Of a stretch of DNA of 61,517 bases, positions 15,793 to 23,823 are shown piece after piece. How positions within the stretch are numbered: the stretch's first letter is position 1; each line of letters begins with the position of its first letter. Under the pieces are notes generated by a model. The model saw nothing but the letters and a program-made list of their open reading frames with translations. It made no database searches and had not been told where the DNA came from. The stretch covers positions 1-61,517 of the forward strand of contig CAIQVH010000023.1 of NCBI GenBank assembly GCA_903875215.1. The letters run 5' to 3'. Made by a program: the position numbers and the translations under genes. The DNA comes from an uncultured Anaerolineae bacterium (GTDB lineage: Bacteria > Chloroflexota > Anaerolineae > Anaerolineales > Villigracilaceae).

Positions 15793-17049
15793 TTAGAAGC
15801 GAGCCAGGGACAGCGGCGAAAGATCGAAGGCGGTTTGCGCACCGTTGGCCAGCTCCGCCACAACCTGCCCGGTGCCGGGGCCGAGGCTGAGTCCGAGCAT
15901 GGCGTGACCGGTGGCGAGGATCAAATTGCTGTGACGCGGCGAAAAGCCGATCACCGGCAGTCCGTCCGGGGTGGTGGGACGCAGTCCGGCCCAGGTTTCC
16001 TGGATATCGAGTTTTTCATCCACCTGGATATATTCGCGCACGGCGCGCTCAATCTGGGCGATGTATTTGGGATTCGGCGTGGTGGACAGGTTGCCCACTT
16101 CCAGGCGCCCGGTGAAGCGCAGTTTGTCGCCCAGCGGGGTGACGGCCACGCGCCGCTCACCGAGGATCAGCGCCTGGCGCGGCATGCTTTGCGTGGCGGC
16201 CATGGTCAGGCTGAAGCCGCGCGCCGGTTGTACGGGCAGATTCAGGCCGAGTCCGCGCGCCACGAGCGGCGACCAGGCTCCGGATGCCAGCACGATCTGC
16301 TGGGCTTCGAATTCCGCCTCCGCGGTGATGACGCGCGTGATTTTTCCGCCCGCGCTTTCGAGGCGGGTGACGGACGTATGCGGGCGCAGATCCGCCCCCA
16401 GAGCGCGGACGCGCTCGGCTAGCAGGTGCAAAAAGCGCGCCGGGTTGAGCGAGGCATCACCGGTGAAATGCACGCCCGCAATCACATCTTCCAGCGCAGC
16501 TGGTTCGCGCGCATGGACGGCGGCCGTATCCAGCACTTCGGCGGGCAGGCAGTGCTGGTGGAGCAGTTCCGCTTCGTGTTGGCCGCCTGCGAAGGCCGCT
16601 TCGGTCTTGTAGAGAAACAGCAGGCCGGTTTCACGGTAGTGGCAGTCAAAGCCTTCCGCGGCAATCATTTCCGCGAAGTTCCTGGCGCTGAGCAGGCCGA
16701 GCGCTTTCAGCGGCGGGATGCCGCGCTGGACGTTGGAGTCGCTGCAGGCGGCGGCAAACTGCAGCAGCCAGGCCAGATATTCCGGGGCCAGGCTGATTTT
16801 CATCCCGAAGGGGCTGTTTTTTGCGTCAAATATCAGCCACTTTAACGCGGTCGGGATAATTCCCGGCGCGGCCAGTGGAACGATATGGCTGGGGACGATA
16901 TGCCCGGCGTTGCCCCCGCCGCTGCCGACGCCGATTTCCCTGGCATCGATCAGCGTAACGCTGCGTCCAGATTTGAGGAGGGAATAAGCACAGCTCAGCC
17001 CCACCGGGCCGCCGCCAATTACAAGGACATCTGCTTTTGAAAGAGTCAT
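15793..17049 (-). CDS. FAD-dependent D-amino-acid (probably D-hydroxyproline) dehydrogenase
   Basis: A 418-residue DadA/DAO-type flavoprotein. The N-terminal Rossmann motif is VLVIGGGPVGLSCAYSLLKS with the acidic residue in LIDARE; GNAGHIVPSHIVPLAAPG is a typical flavin-site segment. The C-terminus has WAGLRPTTPDGLPVIG and GHAMLGLSLGPGTGQVVAEL. Next to a 4-hydroxyproline epimerase and a DapA-family deaminase, the best substrate guess is cis-4-hydroxy-D-proline, giving pyrroline-4-hydroxy-2-carboxylate. A general D-amino acid dehydrogenase is the alternative. Confidence 0.82.
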   Translation of the reverse strand: MTLSKADVLVIGGGPVGLSCAYSLLKSGRSVTLIDAREIGVGSGGGNAGHIVPSHIVPLAAPGIIPTALKWLIFDAKNSPFGMKISLAPEYLAWLLQFAAACSDSNVQRGIPPLKALGLLSARNFAEMIAAEGFDCHYRETGLLFLYKTEAAFAGGQHEAELLHQHCLPAEVLDTAAVHAREPAALEDVIAGVHFTGDASLNPARFLHLLAERVRALGADLRPHTSVTRLESAGGKITRVITAEAEFEAQQIVLASGAWSPLVARGLGLNLPVQPARGFSLTMAATQSMPRQALILGERRVAVTPLGDKLRFTGRLEVGNLSTTPNPKYIAQIERAVREYIQVDEKLDIQETWAGLRPTTPDGLPVIGFSPRHSNLILATGHAMLGLSLGPGTGQVVAELANGAQTAFDLSPLSLARF

Positions 17050-17055
17050 CTTCGC

Positions 17056-17187
17056 CTACGGAATTGCGTTGAAAGGTTGGTTGGAGTTAACGATGTAATC
17101 GAACGAGCCGACATTATCGGCATAGCAGGTTGGCGTGCCATAAAACGCGACCGCATCCACCAATTCACTACTGAGTCTGGATGCCAT
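17056..17187 (-). CDS. Possible 43-residue ORF in the epimerase-dehydrogenase gap
   Basis: An ATG-to-stop frame of 43 codons (MASRLSSELVDAVAFYGTPT ... NSNQPFNAIP) overlapping the epimerase end by 20 nt and stopping 7 nt before the dehydrogenase start. The sequence looks protein-like (one Cys, balanced composition), and it fills the gap between two operon genes almost exactly. No family was recognised; it may be a gene remnant. No convincing ribosome-binding site. Confidence 0.3.
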   Translation of the reverse strand: MASRLSSELVDAVAFYGTPTCYADNVGSFDYIVNSNQPFNAIP

Positions 17188-18121
17188 TCCCAAACGGATC
17201 GCGCTCATCCATCAGCAACTGGCCTTCGGCCATCACCCAGGCTTCACCGGTAATGGTGGGGATGACGTCGCCATCCTGAACCTGGACCTGACCCTCGAAA
17301 ATGCTCCCGACGACCGACTGCTGCCGCCAAACCTGCCCCGGAACGAGACGCCCGTCTGCCGTTAAACAGGCCAGTTTCGCGCTGGTGCCGGTTCCGCAAG
17401 GCGAGCGGTCATAGGCTTTGCCGGGACACAGCACAAAGCTCTGGCTGTCGGCCTTCGCCGTGGACGCGAATAATTCCACGTGGTCAATTTCATGCCCGTC
17501 AGGGGCGGTGATGCCCATTTCGGTGTAAGCAGCGCGCACGCGCCAGGCGAAATCTGTCAGCTGCTCCAGGTTTTGGAGCGAAACTTCCAGTCCGTGATCG
17601 TGACACAGGAAAAACCAGTTCCCGCCCCAGGCCACATCGCCGTGGATGGTGCGCCCGTCCACTTGCACGGCGACCTGTTCCAGCAGCCGGTAGGATGGCA
17701 CGTTGCGGACGGAGACGCGGTTCGGGTAGCTTGACTCTATTTCAGCCGGGTGCAGCGTCGCTTCGACGACTCCGACCGGGGTTTCGATGCGGTAGGTTCC
17801 GGGGCTGATTTTGCCCTGGTAGGCGAGCGAGGCCATCAGGCCAATCGTTCCGTGGCCGCACATGCCCAGGTAGCCGACGTTGTTAAAGTAAATGACGCCC
17901 AGCTGGCAGGTCGGGTCGGCGGGCGGGACGAGCAGCGCGCCGACCAGCACGTCGTTGCCGCGTGGTTCGCACAGAACCTGGGTTCGGAAGGTGTCAAAAT
18001 CCGTTTTCAGGCGGTTTAACTGTTCGGCAACGGTGCCGCGGCCCAGGTCGGGGTAGCCCTCGCTGATTAAACGGGTCGGCTCGCCGCCGGTGTGTGAGTC
18101 CAGAAACGGGATGCGCTTCAT
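17168..18121 (-). CDS. 4-hydroxyproline 2-epimerase / proline racemase family
   Basis: A 317-residue proline-racemase-fold protein starting MKRIPFLDSHTGGEPTRLIS at an ATG with GGAG upstream (frame open to 18163). Both catalytic cysteines are present: C88 in GMCGHGTIG and C242 in SPCGTGTSA. This pattern fits racemase/epimerase activity, not the dehydratase variant with Thr. With the flanking dehydrogenase and DapA-family genes it most likely converts trans-4-hydroxy-L-proline to cis-4-hydroxy-D-proline. Confidence 0.9.
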   Translation of the reverse strand: MKRIPFLDSHTGGEPTRLISEGYPDLGRGTVAEQLNRLKTDFDTFRTQVLCEPRGNDVLVGALLVPPADPTCQLGVIYFNNVGYLGMCGHGTIGLMASLAYQGKISPGTYRIETPVGVVEATLHPAEIESSYPNRVSVRNVPSYRLLEQVAVQVDGRTIHGDVAWGGNWFFLCHDHGLEVSLQNLEQLTDFAWRVRAAYTEMGITAPDGHEIDHVELFASTAKADSQSFVLCPGKAYDRSPCGTGTSAKLACLTADGRLVPGQVWRQQSVVGSIFEGQVQVQDGDVIPTITGEAWVMAEGQLLMDERDPFGNGIQTQ

Positions 18122-18142
18122 CGCTTCTCCAAAGATATTAAA

Positions 18143-18198
18143 CACGAAGGACTCAAAGGGCACGAAGGTTTTTAAGGGTTTCCTTTGAGTCCTTCGTG
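18143..18198. repeat. CACGAAGG-type inverted repeat (17-bp arms)
   Basis: CACGAAGGACTCAAAGG (18143-18159) and its exact complement (18182-18198) flank a 22-base loop that holds a further CACGAAGG. The repeat extends outward as AAACACGAAGG / CCTTTGTGTTT with a mismatch. It lies between the DapA-like stop and the epimerase start. A second CACGAAGG hairpin lies at 19587-19629. Dispersed elements with this theme are frequent in environmental genomes; that is recollection, not a search. Confidence 0.6.
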
Positions 18199-18208
18199 TC
18201 CTTTGTGT

Positions 18209-19078
18209 TTAAATGCTCTTGAAAATCCGCTCGAATTCGAGCCGATCTGCTTCAGTCAGAGGCAGCAGCGGCAGGCGCGGGCCGCCGACCGGGATGCCGA
18301 GCAGTTCACAGCCGCGCTTGACCTTTTGACAGTAGCTGCCGCTTTCGAGACAGCGCATGAGCGGCATGAGTTTGTCCATGGCGGCGCGGGCGGCGGCGAA
18401 ATCGCCTTTCAGGGCGGGTTCGAGCACGGCGGCGTGCTGGCGCGGGGCGCAGGAGGCGCCGCCGCCGATCCAGGCGGTGGTGCCCCACAGGAAGTAGTCG
18501 AGGGCCTGATCGTCGGAACCGCAGATCATCTGGTAGCGTTCGCCGTAGCGCAGACGGAATTCGTAGACGCGGCTCATATCGCTGGAGGCTTCCTTGATGC
18601 CGATGATATTGGGCAGGTCGAGCAGGCCGTCCAGTACGTCGTAGCCGACTTCGGTCCCGGCGCGCCAGGGGAAGTTGTAGAGCACAATCGGCAGCGCGGT
18701 GCTGGCGGCGACGGCGCGATAATGGGCGAGGAGTTCGCGCTGTGTGGGCCGCGAGTAGGGCGGAACGGCCACCATCAGGCCTTCGTAGCCCATTTTTTCG
18801 GCGGCCTGCGAGTAGCGGATGACGTCACGCGTGGCGCCGGAGTTGGTTCCGGCGATGAGCGTGACCCGCCCGGCGGTTTTTTCTTTGACAAACTGGAAAA
18901 TCTCCAGCCGTTCGGCTTCTGTCAGGGCGTAGACTTCACCGGTCGTCCCGCCGGGGACCAGGCCGCTGATGCCATTGTCGATCAGGTAATCGATCAGTTG
19001 GGCGAGAACGGGGTAGTTAATCGATTCGTCCGCGTTGAAGGGGGTGATGATGGGGGCGTAGATGCCGGTCAGTTGCAT
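18209..19078 (-). CDS. DapA-family lyase, probable pyrroline-4-hydroxy-2-carboxylate deaminase
   Basis: A 289-residue TIM-barrel protein of the DHDPS/N-acetylneuraminate lyase family. The Schiff-base lysine K162 is in GIKEASSD, Y134 in VLYNFP, and the GGTTGE substrate loop is at 43-48. In hydroxyproline catabolism a member of this family deaminates and dehydrates pyrroline-4-hydroxy-2-carboxylate to alpha-ketoglutarate semialdehyde. That role is assigned from the epimerase and D-Hyp dehydrogenase next door. The semialdehyde dehydrogenase of the pathway is not in the window. Confidence 0.82.
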   Translation of the reverse strand: MQLTGIYAPIITPFNADESINYPVLAQLIDYLIDNGISGLVPGGTTGEVYALTEAERLEIFQFVKEKTAGRVTLIAGTNSGATRDVIRYSQAAEKMGYEGLMVAVPPYSRPTQRELLAHYRAVAASTALPIVLYNFPWRAGTEVGYDVLDGLLDLPNIIGIKEASSDMSRVYEFRLRYGERYQMICGSDDQALDYFLWGTTAWIGGGASCAPRQHAAVLEPALKGDFAAARAAMDKLMPLMRCLESGSYCQKVKRGCELLGIPVGGPRLPLLPLTEADRLEFERIFKSI

Positions 19079-19114
19079 GGGGGCTCCTGGAGTTAAGATG
19101 GTAAATACTGGAAG

Positions 19115-19570
19115 TCAGAGGCTGGAAAAGGTGCGTTTGAATTGTTCCATCGTAGGGATCATCGGCGGACTGATGTTGGCGGGGATGTCATCCAGCACAA
19201 ACCAGTTAAATTCTGTGTGCTCATGATCGAGTTTTACTGCGCCGCCAAAATCGCGAGCCAGATAAACGATGGTGACATTGTAGACTTCGTCACCGTTGGG
19301 GTAACGGTAAAAAAGTTCCGGGCCGGAAAAAACGCCAAAAAGCGACATATCGCCAATTTCGAGGGCAGTTTCCTCCAGTGTTTCGCGCCTGGCGGCTGCC
19401 TCCACCTGTTCACCCGGTTCAGTGGCTCCGCCGGGCGGCCCCCAACAACCACTGTCGGAGCGTTTCATCAGCAGCAGGCGGTTCTGGTCATCGACAATCA
19501 AAATGGCCGCGCCAACCATCAGGAGCGGGCGGTGTCCAATCAGTTGGCGGAGTTGGAGGATGTAGTCCAT
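19115..19570 (-). CDS. Nudix hydrolase
   Basis: A 151-residue single-domain Nudix protein with the box GGATEPGEQVEAAARRETLE followed by ETAL. Before it comes GAAILIVDDQNRLLLMKRSD and the WGPPGG lead-in. The small size and the MutT-like lead suggest a nucleotide or nucleoside-diphosphate-X substrate that cannot be told from sequence. It is first in the deaminase-epimerase-dehydrogenase string, 36 nt upstream of the DapA-like gene. Confidence 0.87.
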   Translation of the reverse strand: MDYILQLRQLIGHRPLLMVGAAILIVDDQNRLLLMKRSDSGCWGPPGGATEPGEQVEAAARRETLEETALEIGDMSLFGVFSGPELFYRYPNGDEVYNVTIVYLARDFGGAVKLDHEHTEFNWFVLDDIPANISPPMIPTMEQFKRTFSSL

Positions 19571-19586
19571 TTGGTTCTGATTAAAC

Positions 19587-19629
19587 CACGAAGGTGCGCA
19601 GTTCGTCCATGAAACTGCGCACCTTCGTG
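19587..19629. repeat. CACGAAGG-type inverted repeat (17-bp arms)
   Basis: CACGAAGGTGCGCAGTT (19587-19603) and its exact complement (19613-19629) with a 9-base loop. It lies between the Nudix start and the HicA stop. It shares the outer CACGAAGG/CCTTCGTG ends with the element at 18143-18198 but has a different core. No T run, so a terminator role is uncertain. Confidence 0.6.
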
Positions 19630-19642
19630 CGATTGAATCAAT

Positions 19643-19855
19643 TTACAAATCTTCCGGTCGTAAACCGGTTACTTTTGCCATGCGGGCCAGCATCCGCGGA
19701 CCAATTTCTTCGTTATCGTGGAATGCAAAAATGACATCCGGCCAACCTGGTCGAGAAAGAACTTTATGTGACCCGGTCTGGCGTTTGACACTCCATCCGA
19801 GCCGCACAAGAACGGCCAATAATCGTCTGGCCTTAATGGCTCGCCACTCAGTCAT
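19643..19855 (-). CDS. hicA: HicA-type mRNA interferase toxin
   Basis: A 70-residue protein with the dsRBD-like HicA fold pattern: KARRLLAVLVRLGWSVKRQT, then GSHKVLSR with the catalytic His30, and GPRMLARMAKVTGLRPEDL near the end. HicA toxins cleave mRNA independently of the ribosome. It follows hicB with a 4-nt overlap (ATGA); the antitoxin comes first. Confidence 0.88.
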   Translation of the reverse strand: MTEWRAIKARRLLAVLVRLGWSVKRQTGSHKVLSRPGWPDVIFAFHDNEEIGPRMLARMAKVTGLRPEDL

Positions 19856-20055
19856 ACCGCAGAAAAGGAAAACAACAAACTGGCAGGGTTTTCGCCGTTT
19901 TCAAGCCGGTCAGCCACCACGCGCAACGCCAAGGCCTGCGCATGCGCCACCGCATCTTCAGGCGAGGTCCCATAACACATGACACCCGGGAGTTCTTTCA
20001 CCTCAGCCAGCCAGCGGCCATCTGATTCCAGTTCATACTCAACGGTAAATTTCAT
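19852..20055 (-). CDS. hicB: HicB-type antitoxin
   Basis: A 67-residue protein starting MKFTVEYELESDGRWLAEVK at an ATG with AAGGA about six bases upstream (frame open to 20118). It has the partial RNase-H-like HicB fold with ELPGVMCYGTSPEDAVAHAQ. It lacks a separate C-terminal DNA-binding domain, like many short HicB proteins, so it neutralises HicA directly. Confidence 0.85.
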   Translation of the reverse strand: MKFTVEYELESDGRWLAEVKELPGVMCYGTSPEDAVAHAQALALRVVADRLENGENPASLLFSFSAV

Positions 20056-20086
20056 TGTGTTTCCTTTCAACGTGTCTCTGTAAAAA

Positions 20087-20809
20087 TTATAGCACGCTGT
20101 CGAACACCAATTCAGCAAAACGCTTCAACACCCGCGCCGCCACCGGCGTCTCGCGCACCGTGGCAAGAATTTTCTCCACATCCTGACCATCAGCCGCCAG
20201 CTCATCCCGTTCGGCCTGAAGATAGGTGCGCGTGATATCGGCATCCATCTCGGGGTGAAACTGCACACCCCAGACATTTTGACCCACGCGAAAAGCCTGG
20301 TTCATATCCCAGCCATCAAAAGCCAGCCGCACCGCGCCCGGCGGCAGGCGCAGCGCCGACTGGGTGTGGCTGACCTGCGCCGCGAAATCCGCGCCCAGCC
20401 CGCCCAACAGCGCATCCTTCTGCCCGGCCGGGGTCAGTTCCACCCGCGTTGTGCCTTCCTGCGTCCCGCGCGGATTATTGCCCACCTCGCCGCCAAAGGC
20501 GTAGGCCAGCAACTGGTGACCGTAGCAGACGCCCAGAATCGGCACATCCGCCCCAGCCAGCTCCACCAGCCAGCGCGCTGTGCGCTCGCTCCAGTCGAGA
20601 TGTTCCGTCACCATGCAGTGCGAACCCGTCACCAGCACCCCGGCCAGCGTTGCCAGTGGCGGGAAATCCGCGCCGCCTCGTGGATCAAAGACCGCCAGAT
20701 GGTCAGAATCCAGCCCCAGCCCGGCGCTGAACCAGTCCTCGAAATCGCCCCGGCGCGCCGCCAGCTCCGGCAGTGTATCGCCAACTTTGATGATGAGAAG
20801 TTTTTTCAT
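20087..20809 (-). CDS. Class I glutamine amidotransferase (GMP-synthase-like)
   Basis: A 240-residue single-domain class I GATase starting MKKLLIIKVGD. The nucleophile cysteine is in LGVCYGHQLLA and the His-Glu pair in GVQFHPEMD; GSHCMVTEHLDWSERT is the oxyanion-side loop. There is no synthetase domain, so the amino acceptor is unknown; gamma-glutamyl hydrolase-type activity is possible. The start is chosen at 20809, where ATGA overlaps the PIN-domain stop. It is unusual in being translationally coupled to a toxin-antitoxin module. Confidence 0.85.
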   Translation of the reverse strand: MKKLLIIKVGDTLPELAARRGDFEDWFSAGLGLDSDHLAVFDPRGGADFPPLATLAGVLVTGSHCMVTEHLDWSERTARWLVELAGADVPILGVCYGHQLLAYAFGGEVGNNPRGTQEGTTRVELTPAGQKDALLGGLGADFAAQVSHTQSALRLPPGAVRLAFDGWDMNQAFRVGQNVWGVQFHPEMDADITRTYLQAERDELAADGQDVEKILATVRETPVAARVLKRFAELVFDSVL

Positions 20810-21219
20810 GGCTGCCATTTGGTGATTTTGCCATTATCGTCCGAGGCAAAAACGGTCAGTTCGGGCATGGGAAAGTGTTTGGGGTTGGTCGTCACCAGCG
20901 GCAGGTTATGCAAAATGGCGCTGGCGGCGATCAACACATCCGCATAGCCCAGGGTAAACCCTTTTGCGCGCCAGGCGCGTACTAACTCGCCCGCCAGTTC
21001 GGCGACAGCCTCGTCAATCGGTAGGCTTTCGAGAGCATTCAACGTATCGGTTGTATCGGCGCGCTCCTTTTCCCGCATCCCGCGCAGGATTTCAAAACGG
21101 CTCATCACAGAGATAAAGACAGTTCCCTGGGTAGTCAAATCATCCAACAAGGCCGGATAGCCGGTGTATTTGCGTAAATGGCGGATGACAATGCCGGAAT
21201 CGAGCAGGAAATCACCCAT
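20806..21219 (-). CDS. vapC: PIN-domain (VapC-type) RNase toxin
   Basis: A 137-residue PIN-domain protein. Acidic residues are in place: FLLDSGIVI near the N-terminus, SRFEILRGM, and GYADVLIAASAI, followed by the PLVTTNPKHF strand. VapC toxins cleave specific RNAs, often tRNA. Its start overlaps the upstream antitoxin-like gene by 8 nt and its stop overlaps the amidotransferase start. Confidence 0.85.
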   Translation of the reverse strand: MGDFLLDSGIVIRHLRKYTGYPALLDDLTTQGTVFISVMSRFEILRGMREKERADTTDTLNALESLPIDEAVAELAGELVRAWRAKGFTLGYADVLIAASAILHNLPLVTTNPKHFPMPELTVFASDDNGKITKWQP

Positions 21220-21514
21220 CTTCGTCCCGGCCCCACAACTTGTTTAATTCTTCCTCGCGGCCAGCCGCGCCAATCCTGCGTTGTTCTTCAATCCAGCGGT
21301 CAATCTCCTCGCCGGTCATCATATCCAGGTGGTCTTCGTCTTTCCAGGCCCCGGCGGTGCGGGCTAAAACCGCCCGCACATGGGCGCGGCGCAGTTCACG
21401 CACCAGCACTTTTTCCACAAATTGGGTCCGCTCGCGGGCCGGAATCAGGCGGCGCAGTTCATCCGCCACTTCCTTGGTGATGTATAAATTCATCCGTTCT
21501 TTGACAGCGCGCAT
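21212..21514 (-). CDS. vapB: Antitoxin of the PIN toxin (VapB-like)
   Basis: A 100-residue protein. The N-terminal MNLYITKEVADELRRLIPAR stretch looks like a ribbon-helix-helix DNA-binding segment, followed by an acidic helical C-terminus suited to wrapping the toxin (GEEIDRWIEEQRRIGAAGRE). The start at 21514 has AAAGGA upstream; an internal ATG at 21493 is the alternative. It overlaps the PIN gene by 8 nt, the usual antitoxin-first arrangement. Confidence 0.75.
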   Translation of the reverse strand: MRAVKERMNLYITKEVADELRRLIPARERTQFVEKVLVRELRRAHVRAVLARTAGAWKDEDHLDMMTGEEIDRWIEEQRRIGAAGREEELNKLWGRDEDG

Positions 21515-21547
21515 AGTGCCATCCTTTGCTAAAGTTTTGCACTAATA

Positions 21548-23740
21548 TTATACGCCGATTTGCACCTTTTCGCCGTTTTTGCGCAGCGATTCGACCGCCG
21601 CGAAGGTTGCCTTGGTGACCGCGACCAGCTGCTCAGTCGCAATGGGCGCTTTCCCCGCGCGAATCGCACTGACGAGCACCTGCATCTCGTTAAAGTGGCC
21701 TTTATCCTGCCCGGCCAGTTTCACCGTTTTCTTTTTCCCGTCTCTGACAGTTTCCAGCGACCGGAAATCATCCAGCACCGCCACCGCGCCGCCGCAAAAG
21801 ACCTCGACTCTTTCTTTGGGGAAGGCTTTATCGCCGCTGGCGAGATAATCCACCACACCGAGCGAGCCGTCCGCAAACGTAAAGGTCATGCTGACGTTAT
21901 CTTCGCAGTATTTGCCGCCATTTGGCAAAGCCGTCGCGCTGACGCTGACCGGCGCAGAACCGGCCAAAAAGCTCAGAAAATCCACAAAATGGCAGCCTTC
22001 GCCGATAATACGCCCGCCGCCCTGGGCCGGGTCATGCGTCCAATGGTTGAGCGGAATATATCCGGCGTTAACCCGGTAGTGCATGTAAAGCGCTTCCGTG
22101 CGCTGAGCAAAATGCGCGGCCAGCTGCGTGGCCAGCGGCGCGAAGCGGCGGTTGAATCCAACCATCAACAGACCATTGACGCTGGACAACGAATGATCAG
22201 GTTTGGTTTGTGGCTCAGGGTTCATCGTCAATTGCGCGCAAACCTTTTCCAGCCCAATCGCATCCACCGCCAGCGGCTTTTCGACAAAAACATGCTTCCC
22301 GGCCTGCAAGGCGCGCACCACCAGATCGGCGTGTGTGTCGTGGCGCGTCAGAATCATCACCGTGTTGATCGCGGGATCATTGATAATCTGGTCATCGTCG
22401 CTGGCGGCGTACCGGAAGCCAAATTTCTTGCCGGAGTGCTGGGCATGCAATCCGCCCGCCGAAGCAATCCCGACCAGTTCTACGTCTTTGACTCGGGCCA
22501 GGGCAGGCAGCAACGTGGCGTTGGCGAACAATCCCGCGCCGAGTACCCCAAGTTTCACGTGCGAGGTGCTGAGTGCGGGGTGCGTTGGAAACTCGATTTT
22601 CGCACTTCGCACGTCGGACGCCGCACTTTCGTAGGTCAGCAAAACCCCGAGGAAGGGTTCTTTTGCCTTGCCGGTGATAATCTCGTAGGCCTCGGCAGCG
22701 TTTTCAATGGAAATTCGATGCGTAACCAGGGGCGCGATGCGCAATTTGTCCTGCGCCATTAATGCAACCACCGCCTCGAAGTTGCGGCCTTCCGTCCAAC
22801 GTACAAAACCGATCGGGTAATCCTGGCCGTTTTCCTCGTAACCAGCGTCGTAGCGGCCCGGGCCGTAGGAACGGGAGTTAATGAAGCTGAGTTCTTTTTC
22901 GTAGTAAATTTTGCGAGGGAAAGATAGCCCCACCGCGCCGGTGGCGACGATTTTGGCCCGGTCGCGGGCGATTAAGCCAGCCAGTTCGACCGGGTCATTG
23001 GACGAGGTATCGGCGCAGATGATGACGCTGTCGAAGCCGCGATTGGCGGTAAACGCCCGGGCGGAGTCGACGGCGTTTTGACGGGAGCAGGCTGAAATCC
23101 CGAATTGTTCGGCGAGTTGAACCCGGCTGGGGTTGGTATCCACGCCAAAAACGCGGCATCCGGCGGCAGCCGCCAGTTGAATCGTCAACAAGCCGAGTAA
23201 GCCGAGCCCGATCACGGCGACGTTTTCGCCCAGTTGGGGTTCGGCCAGCCGGAAGCCATGCAGCGCGATGGCGCCGAGGGTGGTGAAGGCGGCTGATTCG
23301 AAGTCGACGGTTTCCGGCAGGGGCGTGAGCAGGTTGCGCGGCACGAGGTTGTATTCGGCGTGGACGGCGTAGCCGCCGCCCGCGCAGGCCACGCGCTGGC
23401 CGACGTGGAAGCCGTCCATGCCCGGGCCGAGGGCGGTGATGGTTCCGGCGGATGAGTAGCCGAGCGGCATGGGCTGGTCGAGGCGGTTGAAAGTGGCCTG
23501 CAGGGTGGGGAGCAGGCCCTCGCGCGAGATTTTATCCAGCACCTGGCGGACGAGGTCAGGGCGTGAGCGGGCCTTGCCGACAAGCGATTTTTCGGCAAAT
23601 TCGACCAGCATGCGTTCGGTGCCGGCCGAGACGAGCGAGGCGGCCACTTTAACCAGCGCCTGCCCGGCGCGCGGCGTGGGGATGGGGACTTCGGCAACGG
23701 TGGTTTGTCCGTCGCGCATGTTTTGCAGGAGTTGTTTCAT
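21548..23740 (-). CDS. Bi-domain oxidoreductase: zinc-type dehydrogenase fused to Gfo/Idh/MocA
   Basis: A 730-residue fusion. Residues 1-360 form a medium-chain alcohol dehydrogenase-like domain (PMPLGYSSAGTITALGPGMDGFHVGQRVA, NVAVIGLGLLGLL). After a linker, residues 385-730 are a Gfo/Idh/MocA domain (KLGVLGAGLFANATLLPAL, GKHVFVEKPLAVD, GEGCHFVDFLSFL). This architecture is known from exopolysaccharide clusters next to heparinase-like and GT4 genes, where it probably oxidises or epimerises nucleotide sugars. Here it is 6.3 kb from those partners on the same strand. Confidence 0.9.
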   Translation of the reverse strand: MKQLLQNMRDGQTTVAEVPIPTPRAGQALVKVAASLVSAGTERMLVEFAEKSLVGKARSRPDLVRQVLDKISREGLLPTLQATFNRLDQPMPLGYSSAGTITALGPGMDGFHVGQRVACAGGGYAVHAEYNLVPRNLLTPLPETVDFESAAFTTLGAIALHGFRLAEPQLGENVAVIGLGLLGLLTIQLAAAAGCRVFGVDTNPSRVQLAEQFGISACSRQNAVDSARAFTANRGFDSVIICADTSSNDPVELAGLIARDRAKIVATGAVGLSFPRKIYYEKELSFINSRSYGPGRYDAGYEENGQDYPIGFVRWTEGRNFEAVVALMAQDKLRIAPLVTHRISIENAAEAYEIITGKAKEPFLGVLLTYESAASDVRSAKIEFPTHPALSTSHVKLGVLGAGLFANATLLPALARVKDVELVGIASAGGLHAQHSGKKFGFRYAASDDDQIINDPAINTVMILTRHDTHADLVVRALQAGKHVFVEKPLAVDAIGLEKVCAQLTMNPEPQTKPDHSLSSVNGLLMVGFNRRFAPLATQLAAHFAQRTEALYMHYRVNAGYIPLNHWTHDPAQGGGRIIGEGCHFVDFLSFLAGSAPVSVSATALPNGGKYCEDNVSMTFTFADGSLGVVDYLASGDKAFPKERVEVFCGGAVAVLDDFRSLETVRDGKKKTVKLAGQDKGHFNEMQVLVSAIRAGKAPIATEQLVAVTKATFAAVESLRKNGEKVQIGV

Positions 23741-23823
23741 GGGTGTGCCTTGAGGTGTGATGGTCCAGGAGTTTTTCTTGCGCTAAGCGAGTATACCCCA
23801 ATGCGTTGGTGTGCCTGGGAGCT

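Noticed and set aside
19587-19629. CRISPR-like repeat
   Set aside because: Only two non-identical palindromes 1.4 kb apart, no spacers and no cas genes in the window.
20806-21514. Signs of a prophage or integrative element around the TA modules
   Set aside because: No integrase, att-like duplication at a tRNA, or phage structural genes nearby; the TA genes are part of a packed operon.
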